The notes under the pieces: model-generated
Seen by the model: the letters and a program-made list of their open reading frames with translations, nothing else
Told to the model about the DNA's origin: nothing
Databases searched by the model: none
Assembly (NCBI GenBank): GCA_964580435.1
Contig: CAZOKP010000065.1
Location: forward strand, 1 to 15,595
Direction: 5' to 3'
DNA length: 15,595 bases
From: CAZKEW01 sp964580435
Lineage (GTDB): Bacteria > Acidobacteriota > Aminicenantia > Aminicenantales > UBA8522
In this document: positions 1-6,147 of the stretch, one piece after another
How the letters are laid out: each line of letters opens with the position of its first letter
Position numbering within the stretch: the first letter of the stretch is position 1
Program-made: the position numbers and the translations under genes

Positions 1-61
1 CAGATTAGGATCGATAACTGCGGGTGTATAGAGCCGACAAGTTAACAGACTTCTTCCCGTG

Positions 62-77
62 TGCAACCGGCGGGCCA
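62..77 (-). promoter_or_regulatory. Sigma-54 (-24/-12) promoter pointing out of the left edge
   Basis: The minus strand reads TGGCCCGCCGGTTGCA. This matches the sigma-54 consensus TGGCACG-N4-TTGCA with one mismatch, and the GG and GC dinucleotides are correctly spaced. The expected start of transcription is near 51. No gene start is visible before the window edge, so the target is unseen. A perfect palindrome at 122-140 is centred about 80 bp upstream, a plausible enhancer position. Confidence 0.5.
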
Positions 78-121
78 AGAAATTGACTAAAGCCGCCCAA
101 CCGCTGACCCCTGCCGTTTTT

Positions 122-140
122 CTGTAAAGGGGTTTTACAG
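122..140. promoter_or_regulatory. 19-bp palindrome, candidate activator site
   Basis: CTGTAAAGGGGTTTTACAG is a perfect 7-bp inverted repeat around a 5-bp centre. Its core TGTAAA-N5-TTTACA recurs exactly at 7882-7898, upstream of the solute-binding protein operon. It lies 5' of the minus-strand sigma-54-like promoter at 62-77. A protein-binding site is more likely than a terminator, because the stem is short and AT-rich. The identity of the binder is inferred. Confidence 0.5.
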
Positions 141-182
141 CCGGATAAAGAATTTTACTCCGGGAACGGCTGCTCAAAATAG

Positions 183-233
183 ACTTCAGCAGGTCAGAGG
201 CGCTTGTGAGAAAGAGGGAGTCCCTGCTGAAGT
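183..233. repeat. 11-bp stem, 29-nt loop inverted repeat (possible terminator or sRNA end)
   Basis: The arm at 183-193 (ACTTCAGCAGG) is the exact reverse complement of 223-233 (CCTGCTGAAGT). On the minus strand the stem begins immediately after the TAA of the small ORF at 234-320 and is followed by TCTATTTT. It could therefore end the transcript that starts at the sigma-54 promoter at 431-446. The 29-nt loop is longer than usual for an intrinsic terminator. Confidence 0.4.
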
Positions 234-320
234 TTATATATGAGAAGAGAAGAAAAGGATGGACAAGTATCTTGGGCCGTTAAGACGGGAAGCAGCCAGA
301 AAAATCCCGAACCCAGTCAT
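234..320 (-). CDS. Possible 28-residue small protein
   Basis: This ORF starts at an ATG preceded by AAGGGG with a 5-nt spacer (AAGGGGAAAAAATG). It begins 10 nt after the stop codon of the 19-residue hydrophobic ORF. Its product (starts MTGFGIFLAASR) is mildly hydrophobic and resembles no family I know. It would lie on the same sigma-54-driven transcript and ends exactly where the long hairpin begins. It may equally be untranslated sequence of a small RNA. Only the ribosome-binding site and the position support it. Confidence 0.22.
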   Translation of the reverse strand: MTGFGIFLAASRLNGPRYLSILFFSSHI

Positions 321-330
321 TTTTTCCCCT

Positions 331-390
331 TCATAAAAAGAAAAAAAGGAAGATCAGAAATGCCACGAACATGACCAGAAGTTTTGACAT
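331..390 (-). CDS. 19-residue hydrophobic peptide under a sigma-54 promoter
   Basis: The ORF encodes MSKLLVMFVAFLIFLFFFL, a single hydrophobic stretch with one lysine near the N-terminus. That is the layout of a one-pass membrane micropeptide or toxin-like peptide. It is preceded by AAGGAGG with a 9-nt spacer. A near-perfect sigma-54 promoter (431-446) predicts a transcript start near 420, giving a leader of about 30 nt. It lies 125 bp downstream of the aminotransferase stop on the same strand but has its own promoter. I do not recognise a family. Known micropeptides of similar shape (for example KdpF- or CydX-like subunits) accompany larger complexes, and none is visible here. The function is unknown; the locus could also act as a small RNA. 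Confidence 0.5.
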   Translation of the reverse strand: MSKLLVMFVAFLIFLFFFL

Positions 391-430
391 AGCCGACGAC
401 CTCCTTCCTCAGGTTGTTCGCCCAATATCA

Positions 431-446
431 AGCAAACTTCATGCCA
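431..446 (-). promoter_or_regulatory. Sigma-54 promoter of the small hydrophobic ORF
   Basis: The minus strand reads TGGCATGAAGTTTGCT, matching TGGCA-N6-TTGCT with exact GG-N10-GC spacing. It lies in the noncoding stretch after the aminotransferase stop. The predicted start is near 420, upstream of a strong ribosome-binding site and the ATG at 390. It differs at only four positions from the match at 7794-7809. I found no clear TGTAAA dyad in the 200 bp upstream. Confidence 0.65.
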
Positions 447-515
447 ATTCAAAGGGAACACCTGCACCTCTGCGAAAGCACGGCTGGAAGGCGGGGAAGC
501 GCGGGACCGGTAGTC

Positions 516-1862
516 CTAAGCCCGGTGTTTGAGGAGTTCCCTGACTCCTTCCAAGAGAAGGTCGACATCCTTGTGGGAAACATAGATCGGCGTGGAAACC
601 CTGACGGCATATGTTCCAGTCTCTTTGCTGCCGATCGTCCTGACCACGAGATTGTGTTTTTCCCGGACATAATCGACGACTTGAGCCGGGTCGACACCAT
701 CCATGGAGAAAGCGGTCAGGCCTCCTGAAAGATAAGGATCGTCGGGTGTATGGACTTTCACTCCTGGAATCTTATGCAGTTCCTGTTTCAGGTAGCCGGC
801 CAATGCTTTGACTCGTCTCTCTATCCGCTTCCTGCCGATCGCATTCTGGAAATCCAGCGCTTCTCCCAAAGCAAAAACAAGCGCGTCGGCGTCCTGGCCG
901 TGGGTCTCATATTTTCGGGCGTCTTTATACGTGTCCCATCCCCCGGTGACGATCGTCGGCCAGAGCTCGTCCTGGGCTTCTTTCCTCACGTAAAACAGCC
1001 CGACTCCTGTCGGAGCCCCCAGCCATTTGTACGGGCTCGAAGAAAAGAAGTCCACGCCCAGGTCTTTCATGTTGAGGTCAAGCATGCCTATCCCGTGAGC
1101 GCTGTCTGCTTGGATGAGGATCCCCTTCTCGTGGGCGAGTTTGCTCAACTCCTTGATTGGGGAAATGAGCCCTGAGACATAAACGGTATGACCGACGCTG
1201 ATAATCTTTGTTCGGGGCGTGATGGCTGCGGCAACAGCGTCGGCGATCTCCGCAACGCTTTTCGGCGGAAGCCCGAACGGCACCTCCTTGACCCTAATCC
1301 CGTATCTCTTCTCCTTGAGTTTCCAGGGATTGATGGAGCCGGGGTGTTCCATATTGGAGACGATGACCTCGTCACCTTCCTTCATGTCCAGTCCGCTGAC
1401 CACAAAATTGAGGCCCTCCGTAGTGTTATGGGAGAGCACGACCTCATCAGGAGAAGCGCCGACGAAACTGGCCAGTTTCCGGCGCACCTCGTCCTTCAAG
1501 GTAGGGATGAAATTGTAGACATCGTAGGGGTTGGTGACCTGGACCCGGAAATATTTCATCAGGGTGTTGAAAACGGGTTTTGGCATGGGGCCCACCGTGC
1601 CGTTGTTCATCATAATGAGGTCGTCCTCGAAAAAGAACTGTTTCTTGATGCCTTCCCAATAGACCCCGTCGGGGGATTCATCTTCGATGTATTTCTGGTT
1701 GAGGGAAGAGATGCTCTGATAGACGGCGGCCGTGGCTTTGTTCAAGAATGCCAGGGAAACGGCTGAGCCTGCCGCCAAATATTTGAAAAAGTCTCTCCTC
1801 GTGAATCCCCACGAAGACTCGTCGGAATAACGACCATTTGAAGTTATGTGTTCGTTTGCCAT
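516..1862 (-). CDS. Tat-exported PLP-dependent class V aminotransferase-like enzyme
   Basis: This is a 448-residue fold-type I PLP enzyme of the class V (cysteine desulfurase / isopenicillin N epimerase-like) group. A twin-arginine signal is visible: TRRDFFK at 21-27, then a hydrophobic stretch ending near 45. PLP-site features are NTTEG at 146-150, the DSAH motif at 253-256 (Asp253 should contact the pyridine nitrogen) and SPYKWLGAPTG, in which Lys279 is the expected Schiff-base lysine. The start is the ATG at 1862 because AAAGGAGG lies 6 nt before it; a longer frame to a TTG at 1913 would overlap the -35 box. It stands alone on its strand with a sigma-70 promoter at 1885-1913. Tat export fits loading of the cofactor before transport. 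The substrate (epimerase, lyase or transaminase) cannot be read from the sequence. Confidence 0.85.
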   Translation of the reverse strand: MANEHITSNGRYSDESSWGFTRRDFFKYLAAGSAVSLAFLNKATAAVYQSISSLNQKYIEDESPDGVYWEGIKKQFFFEDDLIMMNNGTVGPMPKPVFNTLMKYFRVQVTNPYDVYNFIPTLKDEVRRKLASFVGASPDEVVLSHNTTEGLNFVVSGLDMKEGDEVIVSNMEHPGSINPWKLKEKRYGIRVKEVPFGLPPKSVAEIADAVAAAITPRTKIISVGHTVYVSGLISPIKELSKLAHEKGILIQADSAHGIGMLDLNMKDLGVDFFSSSPYKWLGAPTGVGLFYVRKEAQDELWPTIVTGGWDTYKDARKYETHGQDADALVFALGEALDFQNAIGRKRIERRVKALAGYLKQELHKIPGVKVHTPDDPYLSGGLTAFSMDGVDPAQVVDYVREKHNLVVRTIGSKETGTYAVRVSTPIYVSHKDVDLLLEGVRELLKHRA

Positions 1863-1884
1863 CCCTGACCTCCTTTTTGGCCCT

Positions 1885-1913
1885 ATTCTATTTTTTGCGA
1901 CGGGGCCTGTCAA
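1885..1913 (-). promoter_or_regulatory. Sigma-70 promoter of the aminotransferase gene
   Basis: The minus strand carries TTGACA (1908-1913), a 17-bp spacer and TAGAAT (1885-1890). The transcript should begin near 1878, leaving a short leader of about 16 nt that contains the AAAGGAGG ribosome-binding site. Confidence 0.75.
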
Positions 1914-2146
1914 ATGCTGGAACGTGAGAGACGGAAGGGGAAAATGGGCAAAAGGAGCGAGGGAGGGAGCTCCCGAGAAATTTTGCTGTTTTTTAAAAAA
2001 ACTCCAGCTGGAGAGAGCCCTCCATCAGATGGCTCCCACTCAATAGACCCTGAAAATCGATTTTCTTCCCATATCCAGGGTATTTTTTCTATATTTTCTC
2101 ACAACAACGCTTCGCCCGGATGGCCATGGTAAGGCAGGCCTTGCTA
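1914..2146. other. Noncoding divergent region with palindromes
   Basis: No convincing gene lies between the two divergent promoters. Visible symmetric elements are GGGAGCTCCC (1965-1974), CTCCAGCTGGAG next to a T7/A7 run (about 1994-2012), a CCATC/GATGG dyad near 2026-2036 and GAAAATCGATTTTC (2052-2065). On the minus strand the CTCCAGCTGGAG element is followed by seven T residues, a weak terminator-like arrangement. The short plus-strand reading frames here show no ribosome-binding sites or recognisable products. Confidence 0.4.
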
Positions 2147-2175
2147 TTGAAATTCGGGGCGTAATATCTTATATT
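2147..2175 (+). promoter_or_regulatory. Sigma-70 promoter of the small sigma factor gene
   Basis: TTGAAA (2147-2152) and TATATT (2170-2175) are separated by 17 bp. Transcription should start near 2182, about 43 nt before the ATG of the sigma factor gene. A GGAGG at 2197-2201 lies too far (23 nt) from that ATG for a normal ribosome-binding site. Confidence 0.65.
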
Positions 2176-2224
2176 TTTGTCAAATGGATATTGGCCGGAG
2201 GATGGGTAAATCCCAATCTCTCTC

Positions 2225-2758
2225 ATGGAACTAGAACAGCTTCTTCAAAAAAAGGAATTTTTGGAGGAAATGTCGGTCTCCATAAGAAACATCCTTTTGG
2301 CCTGTTTCCCGGAGATGACTCCCGAAGAAAAGGAAGATATCGACCTCGAGGTCAAGCTCAAGCTTTGGAAAAAATTGGCGGCCGGCCACAAAATCGATAA
2401 TTTGAGGTCATATTTATGGAGGGTTGTGTATACGACCGCTCTCGACGTGCTTGGGGAAAGAATGCCTTGTTTGTCGCTGGAGAAGCTTGCGGAGACAACC
2501 GAGGAGGAAGCCCTCTCCCTCCCGGGCCCAAGCTCTCCCAACGCTACGATCGAGGAGAAAGAACTCAGGCGCCTGCTTGAGAAGGCTATTGATTCACTTG
2601 CTGAACGCAGAAAAGCGGTCCTCCAGCTTCATTTTACCGGGATGGACCTCAAGCAGATAGCAACTTCTCTCCACTGGCGAGAAAACCAGGTCCGGCATCT
2701 TTTATACCGGGGTTTAAGCGACCTCAGGGAAAAAATCAAAACCTGGGCAAGAACCTAG
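2225..2758 (+). CDS. Small sigma-70 family (ECF-like) RNA polymerase sigma factor
   Basis: A 177-residue protein with the size and layout of an extracytoplasmic-function sigma factor. Residues about 10-75 (including LRSYLWRVVYTTALDVL) fit a divergent region 2. After an acidic linker, residues about 115-172 fit region 4, with a helix-turn-helix around LKQIATSLHWRENQVRHLLYRGLSDLREKI. The start is the first in-frame ATG after a stop at 2205; its ribosome-binding site is poor, and an internal ATG at 2270 behind GGAGG is an alternative. No anti-sigma factor gene is adjacent. The gene converges on the stand-alone receiver gene with only 4 bp between stop codons, so read-through or collision of the two transcripts is possible. 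It belongs to the sigma-70 class, not sigma-54, so it is not the partner of the nearby NtrC-type activator. Confidence 0.75.
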   Translation: MELEQLLQKKEFLEEMSVSIRNILLACFPEMTPEEKEDIDLEVKLKLWKKLAAGHKIDNLRSYLWRVVYTTALDVLGERMPCLSLEKLAETTEEEALSLPGPSSPNATIEEKELRRLLEKAIDSLAERRKAVLQLHFTGMDLKQIATSLHWRENQVRHLLYRGLSDLREKIKTWART

Positions 2759-2762
2759 GTTT

Positions 2763-3149
2763 TCAGATGGCTTTGTCCAGGACCGCCTTCGGAAGCAGAA
2801 GAAAGTCGATGGACCGAGTCAGGACATCAAAATCCAGAGGCTTGGCAAAAAAATGGCCGATGGAATAGCGGGCGAGGTCCTCGATTGCGATCAAGTCTGA
2901 ATGGGCCGTGATGAGCATGGCCTCTCCCCGATAGCCCATCTCCCGCAAGCGGCCGATCAATTCCAGCCCGTTCTGACGAGGCAGCCTGTAATCGGCGATG
3001 ATCAAATCGAACTTGAGATTCTTGAAAAGCCTCAGAGCCTCTTCAGCATCCTTGGCCACCGAGACGCGATAGCTCTTCTTGAGAATCAGGGCAAAGGTTT
3101 TCCTGATGGACTCATCATCATCCACGACAACAATCTTTTTCTCCAGCAT
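2763..3149 (-). CDS. Stand-alone response regulator receiver (CheY/Spo0F-like)
   Basis: A 128-residue protein made of a single receiver domain with no output domain. The acidic pocket is Asp10-Asp12, the phospho-acceptor is Asp53 in IADYRLPRQNG, and the conserved switch residues are Thr81 (LITAHSD) and Lys103 (FAKPLD). The ATG at 3149 follows an AGAGG ribosome-binding site. A sigma-54 promoter at 3178-3193 predicts a very short leader, about 18 nt, and two dyads at 3266-3301 lie about 106 and 127 bp upstream of that start. The NtrC-type activator gene sits immediately upstream on the same strand. The protein may be a phosphate sink, a relay component or a feedback element for the kinase encoded at 4675-6147; this is inference. 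Confidence 0.88.
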   Translation of the reverse strand: MLEKKIVVVDDDESIRKTFALILKKSYRVSVAKDAEEALRLFKNLKFDLIIADYRLPRQNGLELIGRLREMGYRGEAMLITAHSDLIAIEDLARYSIGHFFAKPLDFDVLTRSIDFLLLPKAVLDKAI

Positions 3150-3177
3150 TTCTAAAACCTCTTTTCAATGGCTAACT

Positions 3178-3193
3178 AGCATTTTTTGTGCCA
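3178..3193 (-). promoter_or_regulatory. Sigma-54 promoter of the stand-alone receiver gene
   Basis: The minus strand reads TGGCACAAAAAATGCT. The -24 element TGGCAC is perfect, and the -12 element ATGCT has one deviation with correct GG-N10-GC spacing. The predicted start is near 3167, 18 nt before the ATG at 3149. Presence of an NtrC-type activator gene 150 bp upstream supports the call. Confidence 0.65.
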
Positions 3194-3265
3194 AACTGCT
3201 AAAAGTAGCTGTTTCCCCAGAATATCAGGGCAGGAGAGCTATTGGGGGCGTGTCTGGCAAAGATA

Positions 3266-3301
3266 ATTTACACGGTCAACAAGAGCGTTTACAGGGTCAA
3301 C
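3266..3301. promoter_or_regulatory. Two tandem dyads, candidate enhancer of the receiver gene
   Basis: TTTACACGGTCAAC (3267-3280) and TTTACAGGGTCAAC (3288-3301) differ by one base and are spaced exactly 21 bp apart, two helical turns. Each is an imperfect palindrome of form TTnACnnnGTnAA. Relative to the predicted sigma-54 transcript start near 3167 their centres are at about -106 and -127, the normal range for NtrC-type enhancers. The first TTTACA also has a degenerate TGTAAA-like partner (GGCAAA at 3256-3261, N5 spacing). They lie just downstream of the activator stop codon. Confidence 0.55.
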
Positions 3302-3328
3302 CGGCCCGCGGAGGGCGCGAACAATCGT

Positions 3329-4678
3329 TTAGGTAGAAGGCGGCAAGAGCTGAAGCTTGTATTCCTTGATTTTCTTGTCCAGGGTAGGCCGGCTGATCCG
3401 CAGAATCTGGCTGGCTCTCGTTTTGCTGCCTTGGGCGGCGTTCAAAACATGCTGAATATAGTTTTTTTCCACTTCCTCGAGCGGGACAAGGTCGGCCGGA
3501 TAGTACTTTTTCTCCGTCGATTCCAGGGGCAAATTCTCCTTGAGGACGACATCGCCCTTGGCCAGGATGACAGCGCGGGTCAGCGCATTCTCAAGCTCCC
3601 GCACATTCCCCCTCCAGGGCATCTCCTGGAGAAGTCCCATCACCTCAGCGGGCACTTTCCTGACATTCTTGCGCAGTTCCCGATTGATTTTCTCCAGGAG
3701 GTAAGCCACAAGCTCGGGGATGTCCTCTTTGCGCTCGCGGAGCGGCGGCAGAAAAATCTCCACGACCTTCAGCCGATAATAGAGGTCCTCTCTAAATTGC
3801 CCTGTGCTGATCAGGCTTTTCAAATCATGGTTCGTCGCGGCGATGAGCCTGGCCTCGGTCTTGAGAATCTTCTCGCCGCCCACTTTCATGAAGTCTCGCG
3901 TCTCAATGACCCGGAGAAGCTTGGATTGGAGGTTCCGGGAGATATCCCCGATCTCGTCGAGAAAAAGAGTCCCCTTGCCGGCGATCTCGAACTTGCCCTT
4001 GGTCTCAGCAACCGCATCGGTGAAGGCTCCCTTGGCATGGCCAAAGAGCTCGCTCTCAAGAAGTGTATCCGTGATAGCAGAGCAGTTGATGACGATGAAA
4101 GGCTCATCGCGGAAGGGGCTGCTGTAGTGGATGGCTTTGGCGACCAGCTCCTTGCCCGTCCCGCTTTCTCCCTGGATCAGGATATTCGTTCGCGTGTTGG
4201 CCACAGACCCGATGAGCTTGAAGACCTCCCTTATCTGGACTGAATGACCAATGATATTATCGATGGTGTATTCTTTTTGTCGTTCCTCGACGAGATAGCT
4301 GACCTTTTCTTCCAGGGCCTTGACCTGAATGGCTTTTTCAACAGTTAGGTCGAGGTCGATAAAATTGAGAGGCTTGACAAGGTATTCAAAAGCGCCGAGT
4401 TTGATCGCCTCCACCGTCGTCTTCATGTCATCAAAAGCCGTCATAACCAAAACATAGGTCTTTTTATTTCTCTCCTTGATCTTCCTCAAGACCTCGATCC
4501 CGTCCATGCCGGGAAGACGAATGTCCAGCAAAATCAACTCCGGCCGAGACTCGGTATATTTCTGAATTCCCTCATCCCCGTCTTCGGCCAAATAGACCTC
4601 AAATCCCTGCCTGGCGAGATGTGACGAAAGGGTTTTGCGAATCAAGGGATCGTCGTCGATGATGAGAACCGATTTCAT
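3329..4678 (-). CDS. NtrC-family sigma-54-dependent response regulator
   Basis: A 449-residue activator with three domains. The receiver (about 1-120) has Asp9/Asp10, phospho-acceptor Asp52, Thr80 and Lys102. The AAA+ sigma-54 interaction domain (about 142-370) has Walker A GESGTGKE (170-177), Walker B TLFLDE (237-242) and arginine-finger region FREDLYYR (295-302). The C-terminal Fis-type helix-turn-helix is at about 415-442 (SKTRASQILRISRPTLDKKI). The sigma-54-contacting loop reads GAFTDA (217-222) instead of the usual GAFTGA. The ATG overlaps the kinase stop by 4 bp, implying translational coupling and cognate partners. It probably activates the sigma-54 promoters found on the same strand at 7794, 3178, 431 and 62. 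Its DNA targets are inferred. Confidence 0.95.
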   Translation of the reverse strand: MKSVLIIDDDPLIRKTLSSHLARQGFEVYLAEDGDEGIQKYTESRPELILLDIRLPGMDGIEVLRKIKERNKKTYVLVMTAFDDMKTTVEAIKLGAFEYLVKPLNFIDLDLTVEKAIQVKALEEKVSYLVEERQKEYTIDNIIGHSVQIREVFKLIGSVANTRTNILIQGESGTGKELVAKAIHYSSPFRDEPFIVINCSAITDTLLESELFGHAKGAFTDAVAETKGKFEIAGKGTLFLDEIGDISRNLQSKLLRVIETRDFMKVGGEKILKTEARLIAATNHDLKSLISTGQFREDLYYRLKVVEIFLPPLRERKEDIPELVAYLLEKINRELRKNVRKVPAEVMGLLQEMPWRGNVRELENALTRAVILAKGDVVLKENLPLESTEKKYYPADLVPLEEVEKNYIQHVLNAAQGSKTRASQILRISRPTLDKKIKEYKLQLLPPST

Positions 4679-6147
4679 GTTTCCCCCTCACAGGGAATCT
4701 GGACTTCGAAGGAAGTCCCTTTTTCCCTTTTTTTGATGACCCTGATCGAGCCTTTGTGCTGCTCCACGATTTTTCTGGCATTGGATAAACCCAGACCAAA
4801 CCCGGATGGCTTGGTCGTGAACAACGGCTCAAAAATGTTCTCCCAGTCTTTTTCCGGGACCCCGCAGCCATCGTCAGAGATTTCAATCTTGATGGTTTTG
4901 ACTCCGTCCTGATGGGCCGGGCAGAGAGCCAGGCCGATTCTCCCCCCCTCGTCCACGGCTTCCGCGGCATTGCGGAGGATGTTGAGAAAGACCTGCCTCA
5001 TTTTATCTCCATCCACGAACACCAACGGCAGGTTTTTAGAGTAGTCTCTTTCCAAGATGATCTTTTTCTCTTCGAAAGAACTGTGCATCATTTTCACGGC
5101 CTCTTCCACGATCTGTTCGACAGAAAACCGTTCGAGGTGGAGGTCCGAGACCCGGGTGAAATTGAGGAGCTCCTTGATGAACTTTTCGATCTGGACAATT
5201 CCCTCCTGGGTGATGTTCAGGTGCTCCTTCTCGTCCTGATCCAGGTCGTCATTCTGGAGGACTTTCTGGATATTGAGCTTCACCGAGGTCAAGGGGTTCC
5301 TGATTTCGTGGGCGATGGTCGCCGAAATCCGGCCGATGGAAGCAAGTTTTTCGGCCTGAACGAGTTTCTTATTCGCCTCCTCCATCCTTCTTCTGGTTCG
5401 GAGAAGGTCGTGAGTCATTTCATTGAAGCTCTGGGCCAATTCGCCGACCTCATCCTGGGATGTGATCTTGATGCTCTGTGAAAAATCTCCTTTGGAGATG
5501 CGAACCGTGCCCTCCAGCAATTTTTTCAGCGGTCCGGTGATGCGCTTGGCCAGAAGGCCCGACCCGATGACACCGAGGAGCAATCCTCCGCATCCGATCA
5601 AAATCAGGACAAGGCGGGTTTGGCGAATTTCCACCTGCATGTCCTCCAGGGAAAGTCCGACCTTGACCGACCCCCAGTAATCCGAAGAACCTGCGGCAAA
5701 CATGGGAATCTCGATCTCGATGATAGGATGGTTTGCGCCGTCCTTTTTGAAATTCCTGGATTCAATGAAAAAACTCTCGGGGGTGACAACTTCAGGAAGC
5801 CGGCTGCAACAAGCGATCTCCTCGATGCCCTTGACCAGGTCGCTGGCGACAAAGAGACTCCTGTACCGGTCATAGAAGACAACGTAAAGGAGGTTCTCGT
5901 CCGTCTCCTCGTCGATGTTCTTCTTGATTCCGGCAATATCCCAAAATTTCATCATCTCGAGGTTCAGATAGGCGATATTGCGGGCGATCAGGATGCCTCG
6001 CTTTTGGGCCCCAGCCACGATCGTCCGGACTTCTCTTTGCTGGATCACAAAGAGGACCGACCCGACAAGCAGAATCAAGATGAAAGTGATGGCAATCATA
6101 AACCTCGTGTAGAGCGAGATTCTCACCCGGACCTTATTCTTGTTCAT
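4675..6147 (-). CDS. Membrane sensor histidine kinase
   Basis: A 490-residue kinase. Membrane segments lie at about 15-36 and 178-200, enclosing an extracytoplasmic sensor region of about 140 residues that contains a Cys113-Cys114 pair and resembles a single-Cache-type domain in length. A HAMP linker (about 200-252) and a coiled stretch follow. The HisKA domain has phospho-acceptor His280 (TIAHEIRNPLTS). The HATPase domain has N-box Asn393 (LRNAAEA), DDGCG (425-429) and GFGLGLSN (449-456), a full set of ATP-binding motifs. The ATG overlaps the stop of the solute-binding protein by 4 bp, and its own stop overlaps the regulator ATG by 4 bp. The gene order suggests that the binding protein presents the signal. 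It should phosphorylate Asp52 of the adjacent regulator. Confidence 0.93.
   Translation of the reverse strand: MNKNKVRVRISLYTRFMIAITFILILLVGSVLFVIQQREVRTIVAGAQKRGILIARNIAYLNLEMMKFWDIAGIKKNIDEETDENLLYVVFYDRYRSLFVASDLVKGIEEIACCSRLPEVVTPESFFIESRNFKKDGANHPIIEIEIPMFAAGSSDYWGSVKVGLSLEDMQVEIRQTRLVLILIGCGGLLLGVIGSGLLAKRITGPLKKLLEGTVRISKGDFSQSIKITSQDEVGELAQSFNEMTHDLLRTRRRMEEANKKLVQAEKLASIGRISATIAHEIRNPLTSVKLNIQKVLQNDDLDQDEKEHLNITQEGIVQIEKFIKELLNFTRVSDLHLERFSVEQIVEEAVKMMHSSFEEKKIILERDYSKNLPLVFVDGDKMRQVFLNILRNAAEAVDEGGRIGLALCPAHQDGVKTIKIEISDDGCGVPEKDWENIFEPLFTTKPSGFGLGLSNARKIVEQHKGSIRVIKKREKGTSFEVQIPCEGET

Noticed and set aside
1863..1913. Longer aminotransferase start at a TTG (1913)
   Set aside because: It overlaps the -35 box and lacks a ribosome-binding site, while the ATG at 1862 has AAAGGAGG at the right distance.
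1846..2132. Two short plus-strand frames in the divergent region
   Set aside because: They overlap minus-strand promoter elements, lack ribosome-binding sites and look unlike proteins.
3266..3301. Short direct repeats considered as a CRISPR fragment
   Set aside because: Only two 14-bp copies with a 7-bp interval are present; the spacing by two helical turns upstream of a promoter fits protein-binding sites.
3242..4243. 333-residue open frame on the plus strand
   Set aside because: It is antisense to the NtrC-type activator, whose domains are unmistakable. The plus-strand product has no recognisable features and no ribosome-binding site.
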